Of a DNA stretch of 22,055 nt, positions 8,215 to 16,140 are shown piece by piece. This DNA is from Christensenella sp. UBA1685. Its GTDB lineage: Bacteria; Bacillota; Clostridia; Christensenellales; CAG-138. A program made the translations under genes and the position numbers. Where the stretch lies: assembly GCA_002320595.1 (NCBI GenBank), contig DCKB01000060.1, positions 1-22,055 on the forward strand. The letters are read 5' to 3'. Positions within the stretch are counted from its first letter, which is position 1, and every line of letters begins with the position of its first letter. The notes under the pieces are model-generated. The model saw only the letters and a program-made list of their open reading frames with translations. It made no database searches and was not told where the DNA came from.

Positions 8215-8676
8215 ATGAAACTGGCAAATGCGCTGACCGAGCGGGCGGAGCTGCAAACCAGGGTACGTCAGTTGGAAAGCCGGCTGATGAACAATGCTCA
8301 GGTGCAGGAAGGGGAGCGCCCGGCGGAGGAGCCGGCAGCCCTTTTGGAAGCGCTTGATGCGGCTTATGCCGCGCTTGAATCGCTCATTGCACGCATCAAC
8401 CTTACCAACAGCGCAACGTATGTCCAAGGGGAAAGCCTGACCGCGCTTCTTGCGCGCCGGGATTGCCTCGCTGGAAAAATCGGCGTGCTGCGCACGTTTT
8501 GCGACAATGCGAGCGCGCTTGTAACGCGGCGCACAATCGGTGAAATCCGCATCAAAAGCACGGTGGATGTGGCGGCAATGCAGAAGCAAATCGATGTGCT
8601 ATCCAAGGAACTGCGCGAGCTTGACGCCGTTATTCAGGAGAAAAACTGGACCACGGAACTTCTGGAATCATTTTAA
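8215..8676 (+). CDS. DIP1984 family protein (septicolysin-like)
   Basis: This 153-residue protein is mostly helical, with heptad-like stretches at both ends (residues 5-28 and about 118-150). It carries the family pattern ARINLTNSAT then GESLTALLARRDCL (about residues 58-85). Family members have been labelled septicolysin, but no molecular function is established that I can state with confidence. The start at 8215 follows GGAGG by about 8 bases. The frame stays open further upstream into the antiporter gene, but that part is not needed. Its stop is 8 bases before a structured, tRNA-like RNA region, which suggests the protein and RNA work as a unit (inference). Confidence 0.8.
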   Translation: MKLANALTERAELQTRVRQLESRLMNNAQVQEGERPAEEPAALLEALDAAYAALESLIARINLTNSATYVQGESLTALLARRDCLAGKIGVLRTFCDNASALVTRRTIGEIRIKSTVDVAAMQKQIDVLSKELRELDAVIQEKNWTTELLESF

Positions 8677-8683
8677 AACAAAA

Positions 8684-8845
8684 TCCGGCCGGAAAGCGTG
8701 TAACGGAAGGAAGCGGGTGCGATCTCAGCCGCTTGAGAAGGAAGCGGCACAGATGGTAGCGCGCGGGGACGCGCGGGGTTCAAATCCCCGAAGCAATGTG
8801 ATCCCGGCATCGTAACATCTGCAAAAATTACGTTTATTGTTTTTA
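8684..8845 (+). ncRNA. Candidate tRNA-like structured RNA (Y-RNA/YrlA-like)
   Basis: The region shows several tRNA parts in tRNA order but no complete tRNA. A 7-bp hairpin pairs 8728-8734 with 8742-8748 around a 7-base loop. Next is a D-arm look-alike, GCACAGATGGTAGCGC (8747-8762), with the GG and A of a D-loop. A hairpin follows at 8759-8774. Then comes a textbook T-arm: a 5-bp stem (8774-8778 with 8786-8790) around TTCAAAT. No anticodon arm or 7-bp acceptor stem with CCA can be drawn. The ends may pair through GCCGG (8688-8692) and CCGGC (8804-8808). A weak terminator-like hairpin (8811-8832) with a T-rich run follows. Bacterial Y RNAs mimic tRNA D and T arms this way. Boundaries are uncertain. 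Confidence 0.5.
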
Positions 8846-8851
8846 CCGCAG

Positions 8852-8894
8852 CGCCGGTCCTGCCGTGAGGGTGGGTCGCGGGCACTTCCCGGCG
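8852..8894. other. Unassigned GC-rich hairpin
   Basis: CGCCGG (8852-8857) pairs with CCGGCG (8889-8894), and TGCC (8861-8864) pairs inside with GGCA (8881-8884). It lies between the tRNA-like RNA and the lipoprotein terminator. It may be a 3' domain of the RNA or a readthrough structure. Confidence 0.35.
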
Positions 8895-8897
8895 AAA

Positions 8898-8931
8898 AAA
8901 GGGTGATGCATCAGAAGACGCATCACCCTTT
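8898..8931. terminator. Terminator of the lipoprotein gene, possibly bidirectional
   Basis: AAAGGGTGATGC (8898-8909) pairs perfectly over 12 bp with 8920-8931 around a 10-base loop. On the minus strand the stem runs into a T6 tract, as expected for the lipoprotein gene that ends at 8961. On the plus strand the T-run is short. Confidence 0.85.
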
Positions 8932-8960
8932 CGTGTTCGTACCAAATGGCGGCAGGGAAA

Positions 8961-9743
8961 TCACAGCGTAAAACCAAATCCGATGGCGCTGACCGAGTTT
9001 GCACGTTCGGCCAGCGAATCAAGCGGCAGGCCGTGCATTTGCACCACAAAGTTTTTGGATTCCTCCCCTTCAAGAAGCGTATTCTTTGTAAAATACCACG
9101 CCCCGAGGAACGTTCCTTCGGCATCATAGAAGCCGATATGGATGATGTTCATTTCACAACCCAATGCGCCTGCGCAAGTGATGCGGCCGGAGAGGGTGGT
9201 AAAGTTGGGGTAATTATCCGCAAGGTAGAGGCGATCCACAAGGAGCAAAGTGCGTGCGGCCTCTGCGCGGCGCGGGGTAAGCGAAACGGAAAGAGAAACC
9301 TCCATTCCGGCGGAAAGCGCGGTTTCCGAAGCCTGAGGGACCCAAGCCGTCAGGAAAGAGGTTTCACCAGGCATCAGCACGGCGTATTCAGCAAGCGGCG
9401 GCACAAAGCTGTGCTCAAAGGTTTCGCCACCGGCAGTAAAGGTGAAAACGGCAGATTCGATGGTGATGGGGCAATCGCCCGTGTTGGTATAGGCTGCTGC
9501 GCCATAAAGCGTGATGCCTTCCGTGCCGTTATATACGGCCGCAGCCGTATCATCCACACGCGCGGCCGGAGTTTTTCCGTTCTCAGCGTTGAACGCAGCG
9601 GCGTCTGAACCTACGCTGTCCGCTCCGGAAAGCGCAGGGGAAGCACCAACATCCACGAGCGGAGTGGATGGCGCATCCGATCCGCAGGCAGAGAGGGCAA
9701 AAAGCAGTGCCGATATAATAAAAAATGCGAGTAGGCGTTTCAT
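8961..9743 (-). CDS. Hypothetical secreted lipoprotein
   Basis: This 260-residue protein has a lipoprotein signal peptide: MKRLL, a hydrophobic core, and the lipobox LSAC with the lipidated cysteine at residue 20. An Ala/Ser/Asp-rich linker covers about residues 21-65. The rest is beta-rich and resembles the paired immunoglobulin-like domains of FxLYD-type extracellular proteins (for example TGDCPITIESAVFTFTAGGE and LGAWYFTKNTLLEGEESKNF). It should be anchored on the outer face of the membrane; no ligand can be named. There is no ribosome binding site before the ATG, and a TATAAT lies only 6 bases upstream, so the mRNA may be leaderless. Confidence 0.8.
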   Translation of the reverse strand: MKRLLAFFIISALLFALSACGSDAPSTPLVDVGASPALSGADSVGSDAAAFNAENGKTPAARVDDTAAAVYNGTEGITLYGAAAYTNTGDCPITIESAVFTFTAGGETFEHSFVPPLAEYAVLMPGETSFLTAWVPQASETALSAGMEVSLSVSLTPRRAEAARTLLLVDRLYLADNYPNFTTLSGRITCAGALGCEMNIIHIGFYDAEGTFLGAWYFTKNTLLEGEESKNFVVQMHGLPLDSLAERANSVSAIGFGFTL

Positions 9744-9749
9744 ATGCGC

Positions 9750-9778
9750 ATTATATCACAGGCATGTCAAACCGTCTA
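9750..9778 (-). promoter_or_regulatory. Candidate promoter giving a leaderless lipoprotein mRNA
   Basis: On the minus strand TAGACG (9778-9773) and TATAAT (9755-9750) are 17 bases apart. A start 7 bases after the -10 falls on the A of the lipoprotein ATG (9743). The absence of a Shine-Dalgarno sequence agrees with this. Confidence 0.45.
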
Positions 9779-9813
9779 TAATGACGGGCAGGGGAGATAT
9801 TGAAATTCACAAA

Positions 9814-9842
9814 TTGGCAATCTTGGCCGTATGTGTTAAAAT
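9814..9842 (+). promoter_or_regulatory. Promoter of the glycolytic cluster
   Basis: TTGGCA (9814-9819) and TAAAAT (9837-9842) are 17 bases apart, 50 bases upstream of the pgk start. No CggR-type operator was recognised. Confidence 0.6.
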
Positions 9843-9892
9843 AGTATCGGTAAAAATAGGCATAGTATTGTTTTTTGGGAGGATAGATCAAA

Positions 9893-11080
9893 ATGGCGAA
9901 AAAGACCGTTATGGATGTTGACGTGAAAGGCAAGCGTGTATTGGTCCGCGTGGACTACAATGTGCCGCTTAACGATGCGGGCGAGGTCGCGGATGACAAG
10001 CGAATCACAGCGTCTCTGCCCACGGTAAACTACCTGCTTGAACACGGGGCGCGCGTGATTCTCTGCTCTCACCTCGGCCGCCCGAAGGGTGAGCCCAAGC
10101 CGGAGTTTTCCCTAAAGCCCGTAGCGGTGCGTTTGGCGCAGCTCCTTCCTAACGTAAAGATCGGCTTTGCGGAGGACTGTATCGGCCCGGAGGCCAAAAG
10201 AAAGGCTATGGCGCTTAACGATGGTGAGATCCTGCTTTTGGAAAATCTGCGGTTCCACAAAGAAGAGGAAAAGAACGACTCCTCATTTGCAAAGGAGCTT
10301 GCTTCTCTTGCAGAGCTCTATGTTTCAGACGCATTCGGCACCGTGCACCGTGCGCATGCCTCCACGGCGGGCGTTGCGGCCTACCTTCCCGCCGTTGCCG
10401 GCTTCCTGATTGGCAAAGAGCTTTCCATCATGGGTGATGCGCTGGAAAAGCTGGAACGCCCGTTCGTTGCGATTCTCGGCGGTGCAAAGGTGGCGGATAA
10501 AATCGGCGTCATCAAGAATCTGCTGCAGAAGTGCGATACGCTTATCATCGGCGGGGGCATGGCGTACACGTTTTTCAAGGCAATGGGATATGAAATCGGC
10601 GATTCTCTGCTCGATGCGGACAGCATCGGGCTTGCAGGCGAGCTGATGGCGGAAGCGAAAGAGCGGGGCGTAAAGCTGCTGCTGCCGGTGGATACCGTTG
10701 TGGCGGACAACTTCTCTGCGGACGCGCAGCACAAAACCGTAAAGTCGAATGCAATCCCGGCGGGCTGGCAGGGGCTTGACATCGGCGAGGAAACATGCCG
10801 CCTCTTTGCGGAAGAAATCAAAAAGGCGAAAACCGTTATTTGGAACGGCCCGATGGGCGTGTTTGAATTCCCTGCGTTTGCAAAAGGCACGGCCGCTGTG
10901 GCAGAGGCCTGTGCAGAATGCGGAGGCACGACGATCATCGGGGGCGGCGATTCTGCTTCTGCGGTAAAAAAACTTGGCTTTGCGGACAGGATGACGCATA
11001 TTTCCACGGGCGGCGGCGCAAGCCTTGAATTCCTGGAGGGAAAGATTCTTCCCGGTGTAGCCGCACTGAACGACAAATAA
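9893..11080 (+). CDS. pgk: Phosphoglycerate kinase
   Basis: This enzyme converts 1,3-bisphosphoglycerate and ADP into 3-phosphoglycerate and ATP in cytoplasmic glycolysis. The 395-residue protein is full length. The N-terminal substrate domain has VRVDYNVPLND (about residues 19-29) and SHLGRPKGEPKPEFSLKPVA (about 59-78). The C-terminal nucleotide domain has GGAKVADKIGVI, GGGMAYTF, NGPMGVFE and GGGDSASAV followed by STGGGASLEFLEG. A GGGAGG ribosome binding site precedes the ATG. It leads the pgk-tpiA-gpmI cluster; gap and eno are not in the window. Confidence 0.98.
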   Translation: MAKKTVMDVDVKGKRVLVRVDYNVPLNDAGEVADDKRITASLPTVNYLLEHGARVILCSHLGRPKGEPKPEFSLKPVAVRLAQLLPNVKIGFAEDCIGPEAKRKAMALNDGEILLLENLRFHKEEEKNDSSFAKELASLAELYVSDAFGTVHRAHASTAGVAAYLPAVAGFLIGKELSIMGDALEKLERPFVAILGGAKVADKIGVIKNLLQKCDTLIIGGGMAYTFFKAMGYEIGDSLLDADSIGLAGELMAEAKERGVKLLLPVDTVVADNFSADAQHKTVKSNAIPAGWQGLDIGEETCRLFAEEIKKAKTVIWNGPMGVFEFPAFAKGTAAVAEACAECGGTTIIGGGDSASAVKKLGFADRMTHISTGGGASLEFLEGKILPGVAALNDK

Positions 11081-11107
11081 GCTTTCGAAATAAAAGGAGA
11101 AAGAAGT

Positions 11108-11869
11108 ATGGAACGCAAACCCATCATTGCGGGAAACTGGAAAATGAACATGACGCCCGCAGAGGCAAAAGAACTGATTGCGGCGTTAATCCCCCTTGTG
11201 GCGGATGCGGCGTGCGATGTTGTCATCTGCCCGCCGTTTGTTGATCTCCCTGTTGCGGTGGAACTGACAAAGGGTACGAATCTCTTTGTCGGCGCGCAGA
11301 ATGTTCACTGGGCGGAAAAAGGTGCATACACGGGCGAGATCAGTGCGGCAATGCTCAAGGGAATAGGCGTTGCGTATGCAATCGTCGGACACAGCGAACG
11401 CAGGCAGTACTTTGGAGAAACGGATGAAACCGTGAACGGGCGCGCAAAGGCTGCCATTGCAGCCGGCATTACGCCCATCATCTGCGTAGGCGAATCCCTT
11501 GCCCAGCGCGAAGCGGGCGAGACGGAACAGGTCGTTTCCGCCCAAACGGAGGCTGCACTATCCGGCATCGCGGCGGGGGATGTAAAACGGCTTGTAATCG
11601 CCTACGAACCCATCTGGGCAATCGGCACCGGGAAAACCGCAACGAAGGAACAGGCCAATGAAACGATCGCCTGCATCCGCAAAACGGTGGAACGGCTCTA
11701 TTGCCCCGGAACGGCGGAAGCTGTGCGTATCCAGTATGGCGGCAGCATGAACCCGAAGAACGCATCCGAACTGATGGCCATGCCGGAGATAGACGGCGGC
11801 CTGATCGGCGGTGCAAGCTTGAAGGCGGAGGATTTCGCTAGGGTTGTGAACTACCGAGGGGCGAAATGA
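11108..11869 (+). CDS. tpiA: Triosephosphate isomerase
   Basis: This enzyme interconverts dihydroxyacetone phosphate and glyceraldehyde 3-phosphate. The 253-residue TIM-barrel protein carries AGNWKMN with the catalytic Lys at residue 12, VGHSERRQYFGE with the catalytic His, AYEPIWAIGTGK with the catalytic Glu, and the phosphate-binding segments IQYGGSMN and GLIGGASL. All key residues are present. AAGGAG lies 8 bases before the ATG, 27 bases after pgk. The stop overlaps the gpmI start by four bases, indicating coupling. Confidence 0.98.
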   Translation: MERKPIIAGNWKMNMTPAEAKELIAALIPLVADAACDVVICPPFVDLPVAVELTKGTNLFVGAQNVHWAEKGAYTGEISAAMLKGIGVAYAIVGHSERRQYFGETDETVNGRAKAAIAAGITPIICVGESLAQREAGETEQVVSAQTEAALSGIAAGDVKRLVIAYEPIWAIGTGKTATKEQANETIACIRKTVERLYCPGTAEAVRIQYGGSMNPKNASELMAMPEIDGGLIGGASLKAEDFARVVNYRGAK

Positions 11870-13407
11870 AACAGATTACTGCATTAATTATTCTCGACGG
11901 CTTTGGCTGCCGGGAGAACGTCGATGGAAACGCGATCCGTGCGGACGGTGTAAAGCATATCCGGGAGCTTTGGAATGCATACCCGCATACGCAGATTGAA
12001 GCATCCGGGAACGCGGTTGGCCTTCCTGCCGGCCAGATGGGCAATTCTGAGGTTGGCCACCTGAACATCGGCGCAGGGCGGGTGGTTTATCAGGAACTGA
12101 CGCGCATTACAAAGTCCATTGAAGATGGAGATTTTTTCTCCAACGAAGCTTTCCTTGGCGCGGTGGAAAACTGCAAAAAGCATAATAGCGCCCTGCATCT
12201 TTATGGCCTTTGCAGCGATGGAGGCGTACACAGCCACTTAACGCATCTTTATGCGTTGGTAAAACTCGCGCGCGAAAACGGCCTGAAAAACGTATTCATC
12301 CACTGCTTCATGGATGGGCGCGATGTGCCGCCTGAAAGCGGCAAGGGATATATCCATGCGCTGAAAAACGAGTTGAAAGCGCTTGGCTGCGGTAAAATTG
12401 CGACCGTGATGGGGCGTTATTACGCAATGGACCGGGACAACCGCTTTGAACGCGTGGAAAAAGCATATGCGGCGCTCGTTTATGGCGAAGGCATTCAAGC
12501 GGAGGATCCCGAGGCGGCAATGCAAGCTTCCTACGATGCAGGTGTGACGGATGAATTTATCATTCCTGTGGTCATTACAGAAAACGGCGCGCCGGTTGGC
12601 ACGGTTCGGGCGAATGACAGCGTGATCTTCTTCAATTTCCGGCCGGACCGGGCAAGGGAGATTACCCGTGCGTTTATCCTGCCGGAGTTCGATGGCTTTG
12701 ACCGCAAAAAAGGGTTCTTCCCGCTGCACTATGTTTGCATGACGCAATACGATAAGACCTTTGGCACGCGTGTGCATGTGGCGTTCAAGCCGGAGCACCT
12801 TTCCAACACCTTCGGCGCATATATTTCTTCGATGAATAAAACGCAGCTGCGCATTGCGGAAACGGAGAAATATGCGCATGTAACGTTCTTTTTTAACGGC
12901 GGGGTGGAAGCGCCCAATCCGGGCGAAGACCGCGCGCTGATCCCGTCCCCCAAGGTTGCGACCTATGACCTCAAGCCTGAAATGAGCGCATACGAGGTAA
13001 CGGCGGAGGCCGTAAAGCGCATCGAAAGCGGCAAGTATGATGTGATGATCCTGAATTTCGCAAATCCGGATATGGTTGGCCATACGGGCGTGATGGAGGC
13101 TGCCGTGAAGGCGGTGCACGCGGTGGACGAATGCGCGGCCGAGGTGGTCTCTGCAATCCTTAAAGCAGGGGGGCGTGCCATCATCACGGCGGACCACGGT
13201 AACTGCGAGCAGATGGTTGGGCCGGATGGAGAGCCCTTTACCGCGCATACTACGAACCCTGTGCCGCTTATTCTTGTGGATGATATGCGGAAAGAGGCAA
13301 AGCTCCGCACGGGCGGAAGGCTGTGCGATCTTGCGCCCACGCTGCTTGCGCTGATGGGATTGCCTGTCCCGGAGGAGATGTCGGGCAGAAGTCTCCTTGA
13401 ACCGTGA
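11866..13407 (+). CDS. gpmI: 2,3-bisphosphoglycerate-independent phosphoglycerate mutase
   Basis: This Mn2+-dependent enzyme interconverts 3- and 2-phosphoglycerate without a bisphosphoglycerate cofactor. The 513-residue protein has the alkaline-phosphatase-like metal site: LIILDGFG at residues 8-15, MGNSEVGHLNIGAGR with the phospho-serine at residue 61, HCFMDGRDVPPESGKGY in the phosphotransferase domain, and the C-terminal metal ligands in ADHGNCEQM and TAHTTNPVPLI. Its ATG overlaps the tpiA stop (ATGA), with GAGGGG just upstream. The length is typical. It ends the glycolytic cluster. Confidence 0.98.
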   Translation: MKQITALIILDGFGCRENVDGNAIRADGVKHIRELWNAYPHTQIEASGNAVGLPAGQMGNSEVGHLNIGAGRVVYQELTRITKSIEDGDFFSNEAFLGAVENCKKHNSALHLYGLCSDGGVHSHLTHLYALVKLARENGLKNVFIHCFMDGRDVPPESGKGYIHALKNELKALGCGKIATVMGRYYAMDRDNRFERVEKAYAALVYGEGIQAEDPEAAMQASYDAGVTDEFIIPVVITENGAPVGTVRANDSVIFFNFRPDRAREITRAFILPEFDGFDRKKGFFPLHYVCMTQYDKTFGTRVHVAFKPEHLSNTFGAYISSMNKTQLRIAETEKYAHVTFFFNGGVEAPNPGEDRALIPSPKVATYDLKPEMSAYEVTAEAVKRIESGKYDVMILNFANPDMVGHTGVMEAAVKAVHAVDECAAEVVSAILKAGGRAIITADHGNCEQMVGPDGEPFTAHTTNPVPLILVDDMRKEAKLRTGGRLCDLAPTLLALMGLPVPEEMSGRSLLEP

Positions 13408-13442
13408 GTTCAGTTTGCCGAAAAAGTCAAAATGCGTGCAAA

Positions 13443-13490
13443 ACCATGCGGATGCGGTGAAAATGCTTGCGCTTTCGGCATCCGCATGGT
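13443..13490. repeat. 13-bp perfect inverted repeat overlapping the secG promoter
   Basis: ACCATGCGGATGC (13443-13455) and GCATCCGCATGGT (13478-13490) are exact inverse complements around a 22-base centre. The -35 of the secG promoter lies in the centre, and the last T of the repeat is the first base of the -10. There is no T-tract after it, so it is not a standard terminator. Confidence 0.75.
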
Positions 13491-13495
13491 ATAAT
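13467..13495 (+). promoter_or_regulatory. Promoter of secG
   Basis: TTGCGC (13467-13472) and a perfect TATAAT (13490-13495) are 17 bases apart, 34 bases upstream of the secG ATG. It shares bases with the 13-bp inverted repeat. Confidence 0.65.
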
Positions 13496-13529
13496 GCCCC
13501 TTGCAGTCAATTAGGAGGTTGTATATATT

Positions 13530-13769
13530 ATGGAAACGTTAGGAATAATCGTTAACATAGTCCTCATTCTTGCTTCCGTGGCGTTAATCGCCGTGGTTTT
13601 GATGCAGCAGACCAAGAGCGCGGGCCTTGGCGGCGCCTTCGGCGGCGATACCGCTTCGTTCACCGCGCGCGGCCGCAGGGCCAGCAGGGAAGCTAAGCTT
13701 CAGAAGATCACCATCGTATTGGGCGCTGTTATCGGCGTGTTGGCGATTGCGATGATGATCATCGGCTGA
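13530..13769 (+). CDS. secG: Preprotein translocase subunit SecG
   Basis: SecG is the small auxiliary subunit of the SecYEG protein-export channel in the cytoplasmic membrane. The 79-residue protein has the expected two hydrophobic helices (about residues 4-25 and 55-78). The conserved connecting loop reads LMQQTKSAGLGGAFGGDTAS. AGGAGGT precedes the ATG. It has its own promoter and terminator, and lies upstream of rnr and smpB, a common order in Bacillota. Confidence 0.95.
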   Translation: METLGIIVNIVLILASVALIAVVLMQQTKSAGLGGAFGGDTASFTARGRRASREAKLQKITIVLGAVIGVLAIAMMIIG

Positions 13770-13789
13770 GTTACCTCACGATTTCTTGG

Positions 13790-13820
13790 GTGTGCCTGCA
13801 TTTTGCCGGCACACTTTTTT
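13790..13820 (+). terminator. Terminator after secG
   Basis: GTGTGCC (13790-13796) pairs with GGCACAC (13808-13814) over 7 bp with an 11-base loop. TTTTTT follows at 13815-13820. It may also act as an attenuator before rnr, for which no clear separate promoter was found. Confidence 0.85.
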
Positions 13821-13893
13821 GCGTTGAAACGCGCGAAAGCGGGAACCCTCTGATACTGAAAAAAGAAGGTGAAAGGAAACGAAGGAAAACGAA

Positions 13894-16140
13894 ATGGAAA
13901 ACAGAGTGATCGAAGCGCTCCGCCGCGAAGGAAAACCGCTTGCGCCGGAAACGCTTTTAGAAGAATTTGAGGCGGAGGAGCGCGACGCAGCCGCGATGGC
14001 TGTGGAACGCCTGCTTTCTGAAAGCAGGCTGATTCTGACGCGTAAACGCAAATTGGCGCTGCCGGAACAGACGGGGCTCATCTATGGGCGCATGCAGGGC
14101 AATGCCCGCGGATATGGCTTTTTTATTCCGGAGGATGGCAGCCCCGATATGTTTGTGCCCGCAGATGCGATGCATGGCGCAATGCATGGCGACAAGGTCT
14201 GGGTAAGGCCAACGGAGACGGTCAGCCGCAACGGCAGCGCGGAAGCGGAGGTTATGCTGATCGCTGTGCGTGCGCAGAGCGCTGTTGTAGGCACATTTGA
14301 ACAAAGCCACGGTGCGCCCGGCGGGTACGTGATTCCGGACGATACGCGGCTCTATATGGATGTGCTGGTATATGAGGCGGCAACAGGAGGCGCGAAGCAT
14401 GGCGATAAGGTTGTCACAAAGATTACGCAGTATCCGGATGGCCGCCGCCCGCTGATGGGAGAAATTACCGAGGTGCTTGGCGGGAAGGATGAGGCAGGGA
14501 CGGACATCCTTTCTGTGATTCGCCGGCTGGATTTGCCCGAAACGTTTACAAAAGCATCAATCCGCCAGGCACGCAGCCTGAACAAACCGGTCGATGCGGA
14601 TACGGTTGCGCGGCGTGAGGATCTGCGGAACCTGCCAATTATCACCATCGATGGTGCGGATGCGAAGGACCTTGACGATGCTGTATCCCTTATAAAGCTC
14701 AAGGATGGGTGGCTGCTTGGCGTGCATATTGCGGATGTGAGCCATTATGTGCAGCCAGGAACAGCGCTTGATGCGGATGCTTACAAGCGCGGCACGAGCG
14801 TGTATTTCCCGGACCGGGTTCTTCCCATGTTTCCGCCGGATGTGAGCAACGGAGTCTGCTCGCTTAACGAAGGCACGGAAAAGCTTACGATCTCCTGCTT
14901 TATGGAGATCGGGAAAAACGGCAAGGTAACGGCACACCGCTTTTCGGAAACCGTGATCAAGACGGCACATCGCATGACATATGACGACGTAAATGCGATT
15001 TTTGACGGCAATACTGCACTGTGCCAAAAATATGCGGATGTTGTTCCGATGTTGGAGGAAATGCGCACAGTAATGGAACTTTTGAATGCGCAGCGGGTGA
15101 AGCGGGGCAGCATCGACTTTGATTTGGACGAAGCGGCAATCACGCTCAATCCTGCGGGTAAACCAACGGATATTTCCATTGCATCACGCGGTGTTTCCAA
15201 CCGCATGATTGAAGAGTTTATGCTGATTGCAAATGAAACCGTTGCACAGCACGTGTTTGAACTTGGGATGCCGCTCGTTTACCGCGTGCACGAAACGCCG
15301 GACAAAACAAAGCTTGCGGATCTCAATACATTTCTTAACACGCTTGGTTATGGCATTAAGAACATTGGCAATGTGAAACCTCAGACGTTTCAGAAGATCC
15401 TGCAAAAAGCAAAAGGAACAAAAGAAGAAAACGTTATAAGCCGCGTGGTGCTGCGCTCCATGCGCAAGGCACGGTACGCGCCGGAATGTCTGGGGCACTT
15501 TGGGCTTGCTGCACCGTGCTATTGTCACTTTACCTCCCCAATCCGCCGCTATCCGGACCTGATGGTACATCGGATGCTGCGCGAGCTGCTGCGCGGAGAG
15601 ATGACAAAAGAACGTATTGCACGTTATGAAGAGACGCTGGAAGAGATCGCCCGCCATTGCTCGGAGCGGGAGATCGCAGCCATGGAGGCTGAACGTGCGG
15701 CGGATGATTTAAAGAAGTGCGAATACATGCAATCGCGCATCGGCACGGTCGAAACGGGGATTATTTCGGGGGTTGCGCAGTATGGTTTTTTTGTGCAGCT
15801 GGGCAACACGGTTGAGGGAATGGTGCGCGTGACCTCTATCGCAGGGGATTTTTATGTTTGCGATGCGAAGAATTATCGCATGGTGGGCAGGAATTCAAAG
15901 CGCGTGTTCCGGCTCGGCGACCTTGTACGCGTGCGTGTAGCAGGGGTGGATTTGGAAAACAGCAACGTGGACTTTGAATTGGTCCCGAGTGCAAACGGCG
16001 GCGCACCCAAGCCAAAGAACGGGGAGGAAAAACCGAAGGCGGCGGAGGAGAAACCGAAGCCTGCGGATGGCAAACAGCCGTCAAAGCGGCGCCGGCGTGC
16101 AAAGAACCCGGGGAAAGTTGCAAAGGATCCAGAGAAATAG
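13894..16140 (+). CDS. rnr: Ribonuclease R
   Basis: RNase R is a processive 3'-5' exoribonuclease that degrades structured RNA and, with tmRNA-SmpB, nonstop mRNAs. The 748-residue protein shows the expected order. An N-terminal helix-turn-helix-like segment covers about residues 1-65, then an OB-fold (GNARGYGFFIPEDG at about 69-82, MHGDKV). The RNB catalytic domain has the metal-binding motif DGADAKDLDDAVSL (near residue 252), and an S1 domain follows (GIISGVAQYGFFVQLGNTVE, about residues 622-641). A Lys/Pro/Arg-rich tail of about 50 residues ends with RRRRAKN. AAGGA lies 7 bases before the ATG. It is next to smpB and ssrA, its functional partners. Confidence 0.97.
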   Translation: MENRVIEALRREGKPLAPETLLEEFEAEERDAAAMAVERLLSESRLILTRKRKLALPEQTGLIYGRMQGNARGYGFFIPEDGSPDMFVPADAMHGAMHGDKVWVRPTETVSRNGSAEAEVMLIAVRAQSAVVGTFEQSHGAPGGYVIPDDTRLYMDVLVYEAATGGAKHGDKVVTKITQYPDGRRPLMGEITEVLGGKDEAGTDILSVIRRLDLPETFTKASIRQARSLNKPVDADTVARREDLRNLPIITIDGADAKDLDDAVSLIKLKDGWLLGVHIADVSHYVQPGTALDADAYKRGTSVYFPDRVLPMFPPDVSNGVCSLNEGTEKLTISCFMEIGKNGKVTAHRFSETVIKTAHRMTYDDVNAIFDGNTALCQKYADVVPMLEEMRTVMELLNAQRVKRGSIDFDLDEAAITLNPAGKPTDISIASRGVSNRMIEEFMLIANETVAQHVFELGMPLVYRVHETPDKTKLADLNTFLNTLGYGIKNIGNVKPQTFQKILQKAKGTKEENVISRVVLRSMRKARYAPECLGHFGLAAPCYCHFTSPIRRYPDLMVHRMLRELLRGEMTKERIARYEETLEEIARHCSEREIAAMEAERAADDLKKCEYMQSRIGTVETGIISGVAQYGFFVQLGNTVEGMVRVTSIAGDFYVCDAKNYRMVGRNSKRVFRLGDLVRVRVAGVDLENSNVDFELVPSANGGAPKPKNGEEKPKAAEEKPKPADGKQPSKRRRRAKNPGKVAKDPEK

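Noticed and set aside
8747..8797. A genuine tRNA gene at the TTCAAAT T-arm
   Set aside because: No 7-bp acceptor stem, anticodon arm or CCA can be placed around the D-like and T-like arms.
8946..9608. 220-codon plus-strand frame opposite the lipoprotein gene
   Set aside because: The minus-strand lipoprotein has a clear signal peptide, lipobox and terminator; the opposite frame has none of these.
12238..13248. 336-codon frame opposite gpmI, and similar long frames opposite pgk and mltG
   Set aside because: All are antisense to well-conserved enzymes and show no domain, start signal or spacing of their own.
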